From the NCBI GenBank assembly GCA_963575745.1, contig CAUYUJ010012202.1:371001-435000 (forward strand): DNA of 64,000 nt. Direction: 5' to 3'. Both the position numbers and the translations under genes were made by a program. Under the pieces are notes generated by a model. It did no database searches, was not told the origin of the DNA, and saw nothing but the letters and a program-made list of their open reading frames with translations. Positions 1 to 9,678 of the stretch are shown in pieces. Numbering within the stretch: the first letter of the stretch is position 1; each line of letters starts with the position of its first letter. The stretch is from Prorocentrum cordatum. Taxonomy: Eukaryota > Sar > Dinophyceae > Prorocentrales > Prorocentraceae.

Positions 1-61
1 TGTGACTGTGTGTGTGTGTGTGTGTGCGTGCGTGTGTGTATGTGTGGTCGTGTGTGCGCGC
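1..61. repeat. (TG)n microsatellite
   Basis: Alternating TG with a few C or A substitutions runs from the left edge of the window to about base 61. It is simple-sequence DNA. The apparent Cys/Val frames in it are artefacts. Confidence 0.95.
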
Positions 62-550
62 GTTGGCGAGCGAGAAGGAGGGCGAGTGGCGGCGGGGGGG
101 GGCGGCGGAGGAGGACAAAGGGAGGTGGTGGAGACAGGAGTAGGGTGGAGGAGGATGAGGAGGAGGAAGGAGGAGGAGGATGGAGGAGGAAGAGAAGGAC
201 CGGGGCGAGGGTGAAGGAGGACGGAGAAGGAAAAAGAGCCACAACATGGGGCGCGATCCGTGAGGGTGGCCGAACGCGACAGGAAGTTCCCTGGCGCGAC
301 ATGGAGCCACCCCTGGCGCGACAGCCGGGGGGCAGCCCCTTTCTCCCCATGTCATCCCTTCCCCCGGCCCCTTCTTCCCCAAGACTAGGACTGGGAGAAG
401 GGTGGAAGAAGAACAGGAGGAAAAGGAGGGGTGGAGGAGGAAAAGGAAGACCCGGGGGAGGGTGGAGGAGGAAGAGGAGGAAAGGGGGTAGGGTGGAGGA
501 GGAAGAGGAGGAGAGGCCGTAGGGCGGAGGAAGAAGAAGGTAAGGAGGAC
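62..550. repeat. Purine-rich GGA/GAA region
   Basis: GGA, GAA and GGT triplets dominate, especially at 84-220 and 400-545. The only distinctive part is a short spaced repeat at 275-325 built on the words CTGGCGCGACA and TGGAGCCACC. I see no credible gene here. The block abuts the 3' side of the minus-strand copia-like element. Confidence 0.75.
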
Positions 551-555
551 AAAGG

Positions 556-1386
556 CTAAATGTGGAGGATGGTGGAGGGCGAGCGGGAGGGCAGGGTGTA
601 CAGGGCGCGGTTCCATCTCAGGGGGCTAGCAGTGGGTAGGGACAGGGCAACGGTGAAAATTACTACCCCTTCGTCAGGGGCCAAGATCTCGCCGCGCGGG
701 CCACCCTGACCGCCCTCGAAGGACGTTAACTCAGGGCCAAAGGGTGTACCTGATAGCGGGCATGTGGCTTGGTCAATGTCCGTGAGCTCTGCGTGCAAGG
801 AGACGCAGGAACTGAAGAATTCGACCATATCATATTCCATTATACGCACCTTCTTCTTCGGTCCTGGCTTGTGCTCAGACGGCGGAAGCGGCGGTGGCGG
901 AGCTGGGGCCGCGCACCGTACTTCCCGAAACCAGTCCTGGTCTGCGGGGCTCTGGAGCGTGAAGGCGGTGGCTTCAGCAGTATCGTCTTTAGACACGAGT
1001 ATTGTGATCGCGTTGTGTTGTCCACCAGGGAGCGGTGCCCGGAAACACTTCTCAGCGGCGGCAGCTGAATTCGCCGCCATCCCGCCAGCATATGCAGTGT
1101 CATCGAGCTCCTCCCATGTGTCGTAATCAAACGTGATTATTCGGGTGACCTTGCGCCCTTCAGGGCCGCCCGGCAGGGGTGTGCGGTACCTCGTTGTATT
1201 AGCATCGTATCCCACCCATGCGCTGCGTCCCTTGGGGACATGGGGCGATCTGTCGCAATAGATCGGGGTTGCACTGTCGCGCTGCCTTCCACCATGGGCG
1301 GCTGCAGCCGGCTGGTTCTCAGAATCAGCCAGGCCTTTTGTTTTCTGTTGGTTAGGGGGCGGTGGGTCCAACATGGTCGGAGCCAC
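556..1386 (-). pseudogene. C-terminal region after copia RT
   Basis: This 276-residue frame follows the RT in another phase. It contains a basic patch (GPKKKVRIMEYDMVEF) and then FFSSCVSLHAELTDIDQATC, which resembles the segment joining palm/thumb to the connection domain in copia Pol (EYDM... C...Y.EL). A clear RNase H domain with its acidic residues is not visible; the frame ends in unrelated Ser/Pro-rich sequence. Either the RNase H part has been lost or it is too diverged to see. Frames in the opposite direction at 764-1126 are shadows. Confidence 0.5.
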
Positions 1387-2737
1387 GCCTTGCCAGTCAA
1401 CCCATTCTCAGAAACCCTAGGTTCGCATCCAAGATACCTCCCCACCGGAGTCGGTGGGTCCATATCGATTCCTTCAGGGGCCGTCTGCATGGACTCAAGA
1501 TCAGATCCCAACCCGTCTTCAGATCGCGAGAGGGACCCGCGAGTTTGAAGTAATCTACATATACGATCAGAAATAGCTCGAGCTCTGGATGATAACAACT
1601 TCTCCAACAGGGAATCGGAACGAATCCCTCGGACATGACGTGGACCTCGCAGTGTTGCCCCCAGAAACCGCCTGCATCGGGGGGCCCGTGCAACGCCAAC
1701 ACCAGAGGGCACACGGGATCAATCATGCCTGCCCAGCTCTCTGGCCAAACTTCCTCGCGCAATCGCACCCGTGTTGGGGTGCCCCCTAGTTTGGATTGCG
1801 CGTGCGCCTGCCGAGCGTCGGCCTGTCGTTTGTCGTGATCCTCAAGCAGGCCATATGTGTCGGCAGCCTTGCTGGCCTGCATCGTCGCAGGACAACTCGA
1901 TAGTTCCTGGAACAGTGCGACGTTCTTGTCTTGATCTACCACATCGGAGCCGTCGAATACGACCCTCCCCTGGAATTCACGACCTTTGTAATCCTCAGGA
2001 AGTTCAGCATTCTTCTCAACTAGTATCGCAAACAGCCTTCCGATGTGAAAGGCTCCCCCTTTCATTTTTGCCTTGACGTCGCGGAGCTCTTGGACTTTAG
2101 ACTCGTCCCATGTCTTGATCTTTCTCAGACGCCCCCACTCATCCATCAATGCTTTCTGGGTCTTCTCGCTGTTGGCCGCTTCCGCCTTGGTGACAGGGCG
2201 GGCAACGCAGGCGTAGTGTCTGATCGTGGAGTCGCGCAATTCTGATGGAAGTGCGCAGAGCGCCTCCCGTTCACCGGTCTGCATGGAGTCCGTGAACGGG
2301 CTGCAGCATGGCCGGCAAGCCGGCTCCTTCTCCCGACGGGCGCCATGGCCCGCATCTCTCCCACGGAGGGGCATGCGAGGAACACCGCGACGCCTGGTCG
2401 CGGCCGCGCAGTCTGAGGCCGCGCGACCCCAGTCACTTTCGTCATCCGTGCTCAAGGGCCGCCCATGGGACGACCCTGTTTCTTCATCTGATGCGCGCGC
2501 TTCTGTGCACCATGTTTGGAAGTCTTCCAACGCGTCGTCGTCTAACCGTCCCTTGCCCGACGGGGCAGCAGCTGCCATTATGTCGGTCGGCGCTGGCCTA
2601 GGCGCATCGGTGCCCATGACTCTCAGTGGGTCTGCGTTCGGGCCTGGATCCTCCAGACCACAGAATCCCTCTTTCTCGGTCTTGTACCCTTCAATGAGTC
2701 TCTTTCGTTCAGGGCCACCCGTCGTGAACCAGATCAA
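1137..2737 (-). pseudogene. Copia-type reverse transcriptase (RVT_2), damaged
   Basis: Frame 1397-2737 (446 residues) carries an RVT_2-like series: RRGVPRMPLRGRDAGHG, EFQGRVVFDGSDVVDQ, then PCWRSCYHPELELFLIVYVD and FKLAGPSRDLKTGW. The catalytic YVDD box reads Y-V-D-Y: the second Asp is replaced by Tyr (codon at 1,550-1,552). After this, phase shifts to frame 1137-1712, which continues with GIDMDPPTPVGRYLGCEPRV. A polymerase needs both Asp residues to bind metal, so this copy should be inactive. The first frame also lacks some of the expected fingers sequence, which suggests further loss. Reading continues into the C-terminal region. Confidence 0.75.
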
Positions 2738-3592
2738 GGGTGGACACCTGGATTAATAAACTCCTTCTGGGTGCGCCGGAACATAGCATGGCCATGCACT
2801 TCGTCGTGCACAGCCACCTCGTTCGGTCTTGTGTAGTATGGATCGTACTAGAAGACGACCCGAATATGTGCCATCTTCTGTTTACCTTTCAACGGGAGTG
2901 GCCTTGTGAGCTCCTCCATCGTCTTTCCTACAACCGCGGCATTCTTTCCATGGCATTCTCCTATGTCGATGTTCTGCGTCGTTCTCGCCATAACCTGTTC
3001 GGCCTTCGGCTCTCCTCTGGCGGGGGCCGCAAGGAACTTGGTCTGTCTGGCAATAATGACTTCTGACTCGGCAAGGCCCCCCCCGACTTTCACCGCACTA
3101 AATTCCACTCTGCTGCGCATGGTATACCTGGCGGAAGTTCTGGGCCAGGAGGAGGGCCCGACGGGCCTTCGTCGTCCGTCGGATCATGGCCATCCAAGGC
3201 CTCGCCTATCCCCTCGCCCTGGGCGCGGGGCTCATCTCCCTCCATGCCATGGGCGTCAGGAGCTTCCGGTTCTGGCATCATGCCCTCGTGGGAGCTAGAC
3301 GCCCCCCCCCCGCCCCCCGGATTTCGCACGCGGTTTCTCTTCCTGTCCTTCATCGGCATTCCCGCCCGACAGCAGAGTTTCAAGGGTGACGCTGTTAACG
3401 TTGGCGGCAGCCCTGTCGTAGGCACGCCTGAGCGGGAAATGCGCGGGGGAATCCTTGTCGACATTGTCGACGATCCCGTCTGGGGAGCCTATAACGTTCT
3501 GCTCCACATTAGTGTCTGTCCACACTTGTTCATGCCAGCAGTCAAGATCAAGGCCTCAAGCTGTGCCAAGGGCATACAGCAAGGGTCAGGGC
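2738..3592 (-). other. Linker between integrase and RT, frames broken
   Basis: The frames 3090-3464 (Gly/Pro/Glu-rich, with MPEPEAPDAHGMEGDEPR) and 2848-3120 (MEELTRPLPLKGKQKMAHI) look like the flexible linker that joins integrase to RT in copia Pol. They are in different phases, so at least one indel lies between about 3,090 and 3,120. No domain is recognised. Confidence 0.4.
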
Positions 3593-4823
3593 CTACACGC
3601 CCTCCCGCATGTTGAACGTAGCCAAGATAGATGCCGACTCTTGTCCGCGGGCCCAGCTTGGGCTGCTTGATTCTGGGTTTCTGGCGGCGGTAAGTATCGG
3701 ACTGCAGATCCGAAAATTACAGCGGAGCGTTAAAAGGTCCGCCGGATCGCAATTCCCACGGGGTCTTGCCGTTTTCATCATGCGTTGCGTTGTAACACGT
3801 GCAAAATACGGGACGGCATACGCCCAGAACTGCGCCGATAGGCCAGCAGTCATGAGTAGTGTTCTCGCACCGTCCTGAACAACGCCATTGGCGCGCTCAG
3901 CTACGGAATTATGCTTTTTATTCGCCGGCTGAGTGGAGTCGCATGCTATCTTTAGATCCTGGCAGGCTTTCTTTAGCTCTCGTGCCGGGTCCGAATTTGT
4001 ACACGAACTGCTCATGCGGTGCGCGCAGATTCGCCAAGAAATCTGTCACCTGTTCGGCCGATTTGCCAAAGGTGCCCTTAGCCGCGAGGAATCTCGTAAA
4101 CCGATCGCGCAGCGTCACACACGAGGTTTCCCCGTAGAGTCCCCTCGAGAGGTCATCCAGCGCAAACCAGTGATCCATGGTGCACAGGCCTCCGAATGCC
4201 TTCGGTTCCGAGAAAAGCTTCAGCTTCTTTAGCGATTTGTTATGTTTCTTGCGCCGTTGCGCCCTGAGTGTCTTTGCCCAAGTGCAAGTCGGGCAGTGCG
4301 GAATATTTGGCAGGTGCGTCATGAGGTGTTTTCGGGACTGCGCTTCCTTCTTGAGCCGCTCAACCTTACTCGGCTCACCCCCTGATTCCTGCATCGGGTC
4401 ATCGGCGCCATCGCCGTCGACTAGATCGATAGCGCCCAGTGCCTCCGCGTGTTGTTCTGCCGCCCCCTCTGCAGGTGCGGGAGCGGCTTGTCTCCCGCAT
4501 CCAACGGCATGGCCGGGGCATGTAGGAACCGGTGGCATTTTGTTGGCGATCCCGGTGGGGCCAGGCTTCCAGCCCCCCCGGCTCGCCATCTGAGGCCCAT
4601 CGTAGAAATAGGTAATGACGTCCCTGCCGTCGAGGTCGGCTCTATGAGGCACGACTCCGCAGTGGTGACCCGAACGGTTCTCCAGGACTCCGTCCACATA
4701 TGAATCTTCCGTCATCACTTCATGCGAGTGCAGGTCCAGGGTTGCGCGGTGCCTCACAGCCCGGAGCGGGGGACCGACCGCTCGCTCGGGGTCTGCCAGG
4801 CAAGACTTCGCGTTGGCCTCCAC
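3593..4823 (-). pseudogene. Integrase region of copia-type Pol, frameshifted
   Basis: Frame 3918-4823 contains the N-terminal zinc-binding H-H-C-C motif (KHLMTHLPNIPHCPTCTWAK) and then the first catalytic Asp in TMDHWFALDD. Later catalytic segments are in frame 3593-4015, where KKHNSVAERANGVVQDGART matches the C-terminal part of the DDE core (conserved AE before the terminal helix). The two frames overlap at about 3,918-4,015, implying a single frameshift near there, around FLANLRAPHEQFVYKFGPG. The spacing of H-H-C-C and D...E fits the integrase of copia elements, which joins element cDNA to host DNA. The copy is non-functional as it stands. Confidence 0.7.
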
Positions 4824-4942
4824 CCAGGCCCATCGCGCTAACCCTACTGGGTAGGCGGGAGCTGACTCGTCTACTCAACCCAAAGCCTCACCCCCTCCAA
4901 TGTTGAGGTACTGTATTTTATCATCAACCGTCAGGTCCACTC

Positions 4943-6121
4943 TCATATCATCGGGTAGGAGGAGATACGGCATTCCCCACTCTTCCAATGGAAACTGTAG
5001 CCCTTCTCCGTGCATAGTTCGCCCACGGATATTACGCTCGGTGTCTCCGGCATTACAATCGCGTCGAACTTTCCACTCAGAAGCCGATCGCAGGCGACCT
5101 TTACCGCCCCGAGGGCACTAGACAGCCCCCCCGCCGTGTTCAGCGCGATTGGAACTTGGAGCTCCTTCATTTTGTTAATGGCGCCTGCTTTCTGTATGCG
5201 CTTGAGAGCAATAAGGTTAGAGCCACAACCGTTGTCTATACTAAATCGCATCGACCCGAGCTGCGCTGCCTCACTAGCCCCTCTTCTGTTGCTGCGTCGT
5301 TTAGCCGATGCGACATCGGCATGGCCGTCCCCAGCATCACTGCTGCGCCCGTCTTCATGCGCGGGCGCTGGCTCACAGTCCAGCCACAACCTCCACGCCT
5401 CATGATCCAGATTGCTCGCGTCGTTGTTTGCAAGCTGCTGATGCGCTCGGGTGGTCTTGCCACGCCAACCTTGCCAATTCTTCGGGAAGCAAAACGGATC
5501 GCCGTGCTTCGTGGATATCGGCCTTGGCTCGATCTCTCGAATCTTCCTCATCGTCCACGGCGTGGGGAAATGTGTAGAGGGGTGGATTATGACCCTCCTT
5601 TCTCTCTCGTCAGCGGCTAGCATCCGCTTGTCGTTGCCCCCCGCGACATGGCGCAGGGAGCTTCTTTCGGGTCTTCCCGAATTGAGCAGGTCCAGCGCTC
5701 CCTTCGGATACGACTGAATCCCACCCGCCAGCAAGCATCTCAGCGCCCCAATAAAGTGAGAATCATCGGTCTTCTCGACGGCTGAATGACGCTGCGCGTC
5801 CGCAATGGACACATTATTGTCGCCCGTGGCCTCATGGTTTGGGCCCGGGGTAACGATTGACCTTATGTTGCCAGGGCTGGCCATGGGCCCCTGTATTGCC
5901 GCGCGGGATCGTGGCCCGGCGAATGGCGCAGCTGGACCAGCCAACTGCACCTGTTCCGCGGGAGCTGCACAGCGGTGCCCTGTAGCATCCCCTCCGGCGC
6001 GGCGCCAGCACCTCGGGTGCTGCGCGCCGCCCCCCCGGATCACGGATGCCCGGGAGCGTTGGCCTCGCGCCGGCACTTGTCGCCGAAAGGGCACGCTTGG
6101 CCGTCCAAATGGCGCCGGCAC
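4943..6121 (-). CDS. Protease region of copia-type Pol
   Basis: The 392-residue frame is low-complexity at its start and becomes well ordered near the C-terminus. The segment MRFSIDNGCGSNLIALKRI fits the retropepsin active-site loop (hydrophobic-Asp-Thr/Ser-Gly-Cys/Ala), with Asn in place of the usual Thr or Ser. It is followed by ALNTAGG and by MPETPSVISVGELCTEKG, the typical flap and VLSVGxL-like strands of copia proteases. The domain is at the C-terminal end, immediately before the integrase zinc finger, as expected. An Asp-Asn-Gly triad is unusual for a retropepsin and may be inactive. The N-terminal 250 residues are not recognised. Confidence 0.65.
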   Translation of the reverse strand: MPAPFGRPSVPFRRQVPARGQRSRASVIRGGGAQHPRCWRRAGGDATGHRCAAPAEQVQLAGPAAPFAGPRSRAAIQGPMASPGNIRSIVTPGPNHEATGDNNVSIADAQRHSAVEKTDDSHFIGALRCLLAGGIQSYPKGALDLLNSGRPERSSLRHVAGGNDKRMLAADERERRVIIHPSTHFPTPWTMRKIREIEPRPISTKHGDPFCFPKNWQGWRGKTTRAHQQLANNDASNLDHEAWRLWLDCEPAPAHEDGRSSDAGDGHADVASAKRRSNRRGASEAAQLGSMRFSIDNGCGSNLIALKRIQKAGAINKMKELQVPIALNTAGGLSSALGAVKVACDRLLSGKFDAIVMPETPSVISVGELCTEKGYSFHWKSGECRISSYPMI

Positions 6122-6729
6122 TTCTCCTTGGATTTACATTTTTGACCACTTGATTTGCTACCCTGCGGCTTTCCTCCGTCTGGGGCAGGCGCGGCCGACG
6201 GTTTCAGTGCTTTTGCGCTTTTCTCGGCCGCGGCCGTCTGCTCCGCGTTGCGACTGCGCGGCAAGCCCTTTCTGGCCTTCTGGAGGCTTTGCTCCCGGGC
6301 GTCTCGTTCCTGCTTCTCCTGTTTTGTCAGCGGTCGGTGCTCGCGCCCGCAGGAACCATCGCAATTCTGGGGGCCTCGGCTGCAGGCGTAACAAACTCGA
6401 CTCTCGCTCTTAGATGGAAGGTTGCTGCTGCCGCGCCCATCCTGTTTCTTGGGCCGGTCAGCTTTCCCACTCTTGCTATCGCCTCTGCCTTTGCCTCTCT
6501 CCTTCTTGTCTCCCCTGCCTTTGCCCATCGAATCACCCTTGCCTCCCCGGCCCCTCCGGGGCGGCCCTCCATGGGGGGGCCCTGGCGCGGCGGCCCGGGT
6601 TTGTCCGGCGTTTCTGTTGTGGCGCGGGTGTCGCTTTCTTGGGGTGCAGGTGCTGATATTCGCGCCGACGAAGCGGACATTGTCCTTTCTGCCAACGTCG
6701 GCAGATGACGGATTTCTTAAGCCTCCCAT
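6040..6729 (-). CDS. Nucleocapsid-like zinc-knuckle region
   Basis: Lies between Gag and the protease, where a nucleocapsid would be expected. The 229-residue frame is Lys/Arg/Gly-rich (GKGRGDKKERGKGRGDSK) and has two Cys/His clusters: CYACSRGPQNC near residue 120 and, at the C-terminus, CRRHLDGQACPFGDKC followed by a His, a CCCH-like arrangement. A third cluster, CRRWQKGQCPLRRREYQHLH, sits in the overlapping frame 6533-6736, so a frameshift near 6,640 has split the protein. Basic, zinc-knuckle proteins at this position bind the element RNA; here that is inferred from position and composition. The frame overlaps the start of the protease frame by about 80 bases. Confidence 0.55.
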   Translation of the reverse strand: MGGLRNPSSADVGRKDNVRFVGANISTCTPRKRHPRHNRNAGQTRAAAPGPPHGGPPRRGRGGKGDSMGKGRGDKKERGKGRGDSKSGKADRPKKQDGRGSSNLPSKSESRVCYACSRGPQNCDGSCGREHRPLTKQEKQERDAREQSLQKARKGLPRSRNAEQTAAAEKSAKALKPSAAPAPDGGKPQGSKSSGQKCKSKEKCRRHLDGQACPFGDKCRREANAPGHP

Positions 6730-6884
6730 CTTTCATGGTGATTGAATCCTTGTTCCCATCACCTGTCCTTCCGCCACTGTCACTTCGCGCTAGTTTATTT
6801 GCTGCTCTTGGGTTTTCCGGTGATCCTCCCCTCGATCCTTCAGCATCTGCTTAGCGATCATGCTCGAGAGCCACTCATAGGACT

Positions 6885-8564
6885 TCATGCCTCGTTGCTA
6901 TGATCGTACATAGCAAGGGTCATGGTCATGCATGGGCACTTCTTCATCTGATTGTAGAAGTGGCTTTGAACGGATGGTCTGAAGGATTTGTGGGGCTTCT
7001 CCATTTCTTGCGTCACCCTCATCCATTCGTCATAGAAGTAGTAGAGGTATCGGTCTGCCTCTTTGCCTTCTCCGTTGATCTGGATGGCCATGAGGTCCTC
7101 GTAGGTGTACACCTGTCCATGGTCCTCTCGAGTGGCGACGTGGGTTTGGACAATGCGGAGGATCGATCTGCCCGCGAGCAGCTCCCCATCCTGCAGTTGT
7201 TTGGAATCAGCGCGGTCGACCTCGTTGGCGAAGTGTCGAAGAGCGTGGGAAGCGTTCGGATCCCATTGGGTCTTGTTGAATTTCGCAATGAGATCTGCCG
7301 CTATGCGTATATCAAGGTTCCCAAAGTAAGGGCCTGGGTCCTTCAACGCCTTGGTCTTCGCCGTTTTGGGTTCGAACGCCTCAGCTACCCACTTTGTCGC
7401 CCAAACATGGTTTTGCTGCGAACATGAGGCCGCTGCCCGAATGACGGACTTCTTCCACATGCGAAAGGTGCCCGCGTCTGGCAGGGGGTCTAAGGTAAGT
7501 TTGTCAATCCTATCCGCCGCAACCCATGGGGTCGCGACCGGAATCAGTCCCCCATATTCTGGGAAACCCGGACATCCGCCTCCTCCAGGAGGGCCCGGGG
7601 GTGGTGCCCCACCTCCCCCCAGATTGTCCTGGCCGGCGTTTTGAGCTAAGGCATATCGGCTGATTCTCTGATTTGCGGCCCCATCACTGGAATCTTCCTC
7701 CTCGGAATCGTCGTCTCCATCGGGATCATCGTCATCGCTATCGTCACCATCATCGCTTCCATCACCAGGGGCGTCGCCCCCAGGCGCACCCCCGATGCCA
7801 CCCTTCTTTCCTCCCGGCTCATCCCCTTCACCGTTAGCATGGCCCCGGCGAAGGGGCTCGTCGCCGCCCCCCGCGAGATCCCCCGCAGCAGCCGTGGTTT
7901 TCTTCGGCCAGGCAGGCGTTGTGCACCCCAGGAAGGAATAGGTCGGTGGCCCCTCCTGTATCCTCTTTTTCTGTTCCTCCTTCTGCTTTTGCGCCTCGCT
8001 GGGGACCAACTCGAGGTGGCCGCGATGTTTCTGTTTGGCTTTCATCGCGCTGAGTTCTGGTTCTTTCATCCGCGTTTCGGCCTTCTCTCGCATCTCATCA
8101 GCTCGAGCACGCGCAGCCTCTTCCATTTTTAGCGCGCGCAGCTCAGCGTTTTCCACCAGCTCGCGTATGCGACGCAGGGCAATGGCCTCGGCCTGAGCCC
8201 CAACTTCGTCGCGGGACCGCTTGACCTCTTCCTCTTCTAGCATCCTTTTCTTCATCGTGGCTTCTTCTTCATGCCGTTCTCTCAGCGTGGCCTCGTGGCC
8301 ACGTGCCAGGTCGTCTTCACGCTGTCGACAGCGCTTCATCACCCAGTCGTAGTGCTGTGCGCAGAACGACCGTTGGCATCGCTCGCACGTGTACGGGGCG
8401 TCTGATATGTCGCATACGAAGCATCGGGCATCGTCGGACATGGCCGGTCTGGATTGCGAAACCTCTCGCTGGGACATGGTCCCGCCGATCGATCGAACAC
8501 GTGTTGCGGTTGCCCGCCTTGCCGTGCTTGTCATGCCCTGCAAGCCCTCCTGCACCATTTGCAT
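6885..8564 (-). CDS. Gag-like protein of copia-type element
   Basis: Open for 559 codons, the longest intact frame of the element. Residues ~45-75 hold a cysteine/histidine module (CFVCDISDAPYTCERCQ, then CAQHYDWVMKRC). Residues ~80-210 are a Glu/Arg/Lys/Ala coiled coil, and ~225-340 an acidic, Gly/Asp-rich low-complexity linker (DDGDDSDDDDPDGDDDSEEE). The last ~190 residues form a folded domain, from KLTLDPLPDAGTFRMWKKS through ADLIAKFNKTQWDPNASH to DEWMRVTQEMEKPHKSF. That layout resembles the helical capsid-type domain of copia Gag proteins (FRMW...W entry followed by helices). The expected role is assembly of the retroelement particle. No in-frame stop is seen, unlike the pol region downstream. 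Confidence 0.65.
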   Translation of the reverse strand: MQMVQEGLQGMTSTARRATATRVRSIGGTMSQREVSQSRPAMSDDARCFVCDISDAPYTCERCQRSFCAQHYDWVMKRCRQREDDLARGHEATLRERHEEEATMKKRMLEEEEVKRSRDEVGAQAEAIALRRIRELVENAELRALKMEEAARARADEMREKAETRMKEPELSAMKAKQKHRGHLELVPSEAQKQKEEQKKRIQEGPPTYSFLGCTTPAWPKKTTAAAGDLAGGGDEPLRRGHANGEGDEPGGKKGGIGGAPGGDAPGDGSDDGDDSDDDDPDGDDDSEEEDSSDGAANQRISRYALAQNAGQDNLGGGGAPPPGPPGGGGCPGFPEYGGLIPVATPWVAADRIDKLTLDPLPDAGTFRMWKKSVIRAAASCSQQNHVWATKWVAEAFEPKTAKTKALKDPGPYFGNLDIRIAADLIAKFNKTQWDPNASHALRHFANEVDRADSKQLQDGELLAGRSILRIVQTHVATREDHGQVYTYEDLMAIQINGEGKEADRYLYYFYDEWMRVTQEMEKPHKSFRPSVQSHFYNQMKKCPCMTMTLAMYDHSNEA

Positions 8565-8788
8565 CGCTTGTTGCCGGTACGTCAGCTCACGTTGAGCTTC
8601 CCGCTCTTACACATTCGAAACAGCTTCCCTCTGGAAATGTTGTTGTGCTGCCTCGACTTCCAAGTGAGCCTGCATCTCGGCATTTCGCATGGCCGAAACC
8701 GCTTTTTCCGCCCTGATTCTCGCGCTGGCATGGCCGGCATGGGAAATCGCCACGACGCGTTAAGCGCGTTGGTGCATGGACCTCGGCT

Positions 8789-9678
8789 CTACCGCCCGGC
8801 GAGTGGCCGATTCCTGTTCCTCGAGAGCCTCAGCCCTGGCTCGTAGCAGTGCTTTGGCCCCCCCGCAGGCCCCCGCCCCCGGATTGCCGTCGCGGATTCC
8901 GAGACTAGCTTGTGTGCAGCATGGATTTTTACAACGCCAGCAGCGCCAGCTTGTGATTCCCTGGCCTCGTCCTCAAGTCGTAGCTGCATTGCCTGAGCAT
9001 TGCGAAGGGTGGACTCAGGCGCCGATTGTGCGTTGACGGCTTTCTCCTCCAGGTGGCGCTTTTCAGCAATAGACATCACTGTAATCTGTTCCACTTTGGA
9101 GAACGACTGTTCATGCGTCGTAGTAGCCTCCTGGAGCTTCAGACGGATATGTTCCTCAAGCCTGGCTTCCCTGTCTTGTGCCCCTCCGAGCCTCGGAGGG
9201 CAAGACGGGCCTGTTCGGCAATGGCTTGCACGGCTTTCTTTTGCTCCTTAGCCCCGCGATCCGCCGAAAGCGCAGCCTCATGGAGGGCGACATTATCCTC
9301 CTTTTCCCTTCGAAGGGTTACGTTGAGCTCATGTTCCGCCTGCTGCGCAATCAGTTCGGTCTGCCTTTTCTGGTTAGCTTCCACGTCAGCCATCATGGAG
9401 CGCGCGGTTGCGATCTCAGAGAGGCGTTCTTGTTCTCGTTGATGCTGCCTCATCTCCTGCTGTTGCCCCCACTCGTGGTTTTTGTGGGCAAAGCAGTTGC
9501 GTTGTTTCGGAGGCGAACACTCATGGCACACGTAGCTCAGATTGCACAGAGAGCATTGAAATGAACAGCCTCGGCACACAGGCTTCTGGCACTGTCGGCC
9601 GTCGGTCGCCCTGCCCGGACAGCAGCCCTCTGGACCTCCTGCACATTCTGGCCCCCGGTGGGCACACATTTTTCTCAT
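8789..9678 (-). pseudogene. Zinc-binding plus coiled-coil ORF of copia-like element
   Basis: The 179-residue frame 9139-9678 opens with a Cys/His cluster (CQKPVCRGCSFQC, then CSLCNLSYVCHEC and CFAHKNHEW). A long charged helix follows, rich in Glu, Gln, Arg and Ala (RQHQREQERLSEIATARS). Frame 8789-9094 continues the helix after a frameshift near 9,140 (EKRHLEEKAVNAQSAPES). A cysteine/histidine module followed by a coiled coil recalls the B-box/coiled-coil layout of TRIM proteins, but the spacing is not canonical and I do not assign a family. It lies directly upstream of the Gag ORF, which starts with a similar module, so the two may have arisen by duplication. Probably a structural component of the element particle; this is inference. 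Confidence 0.5.
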
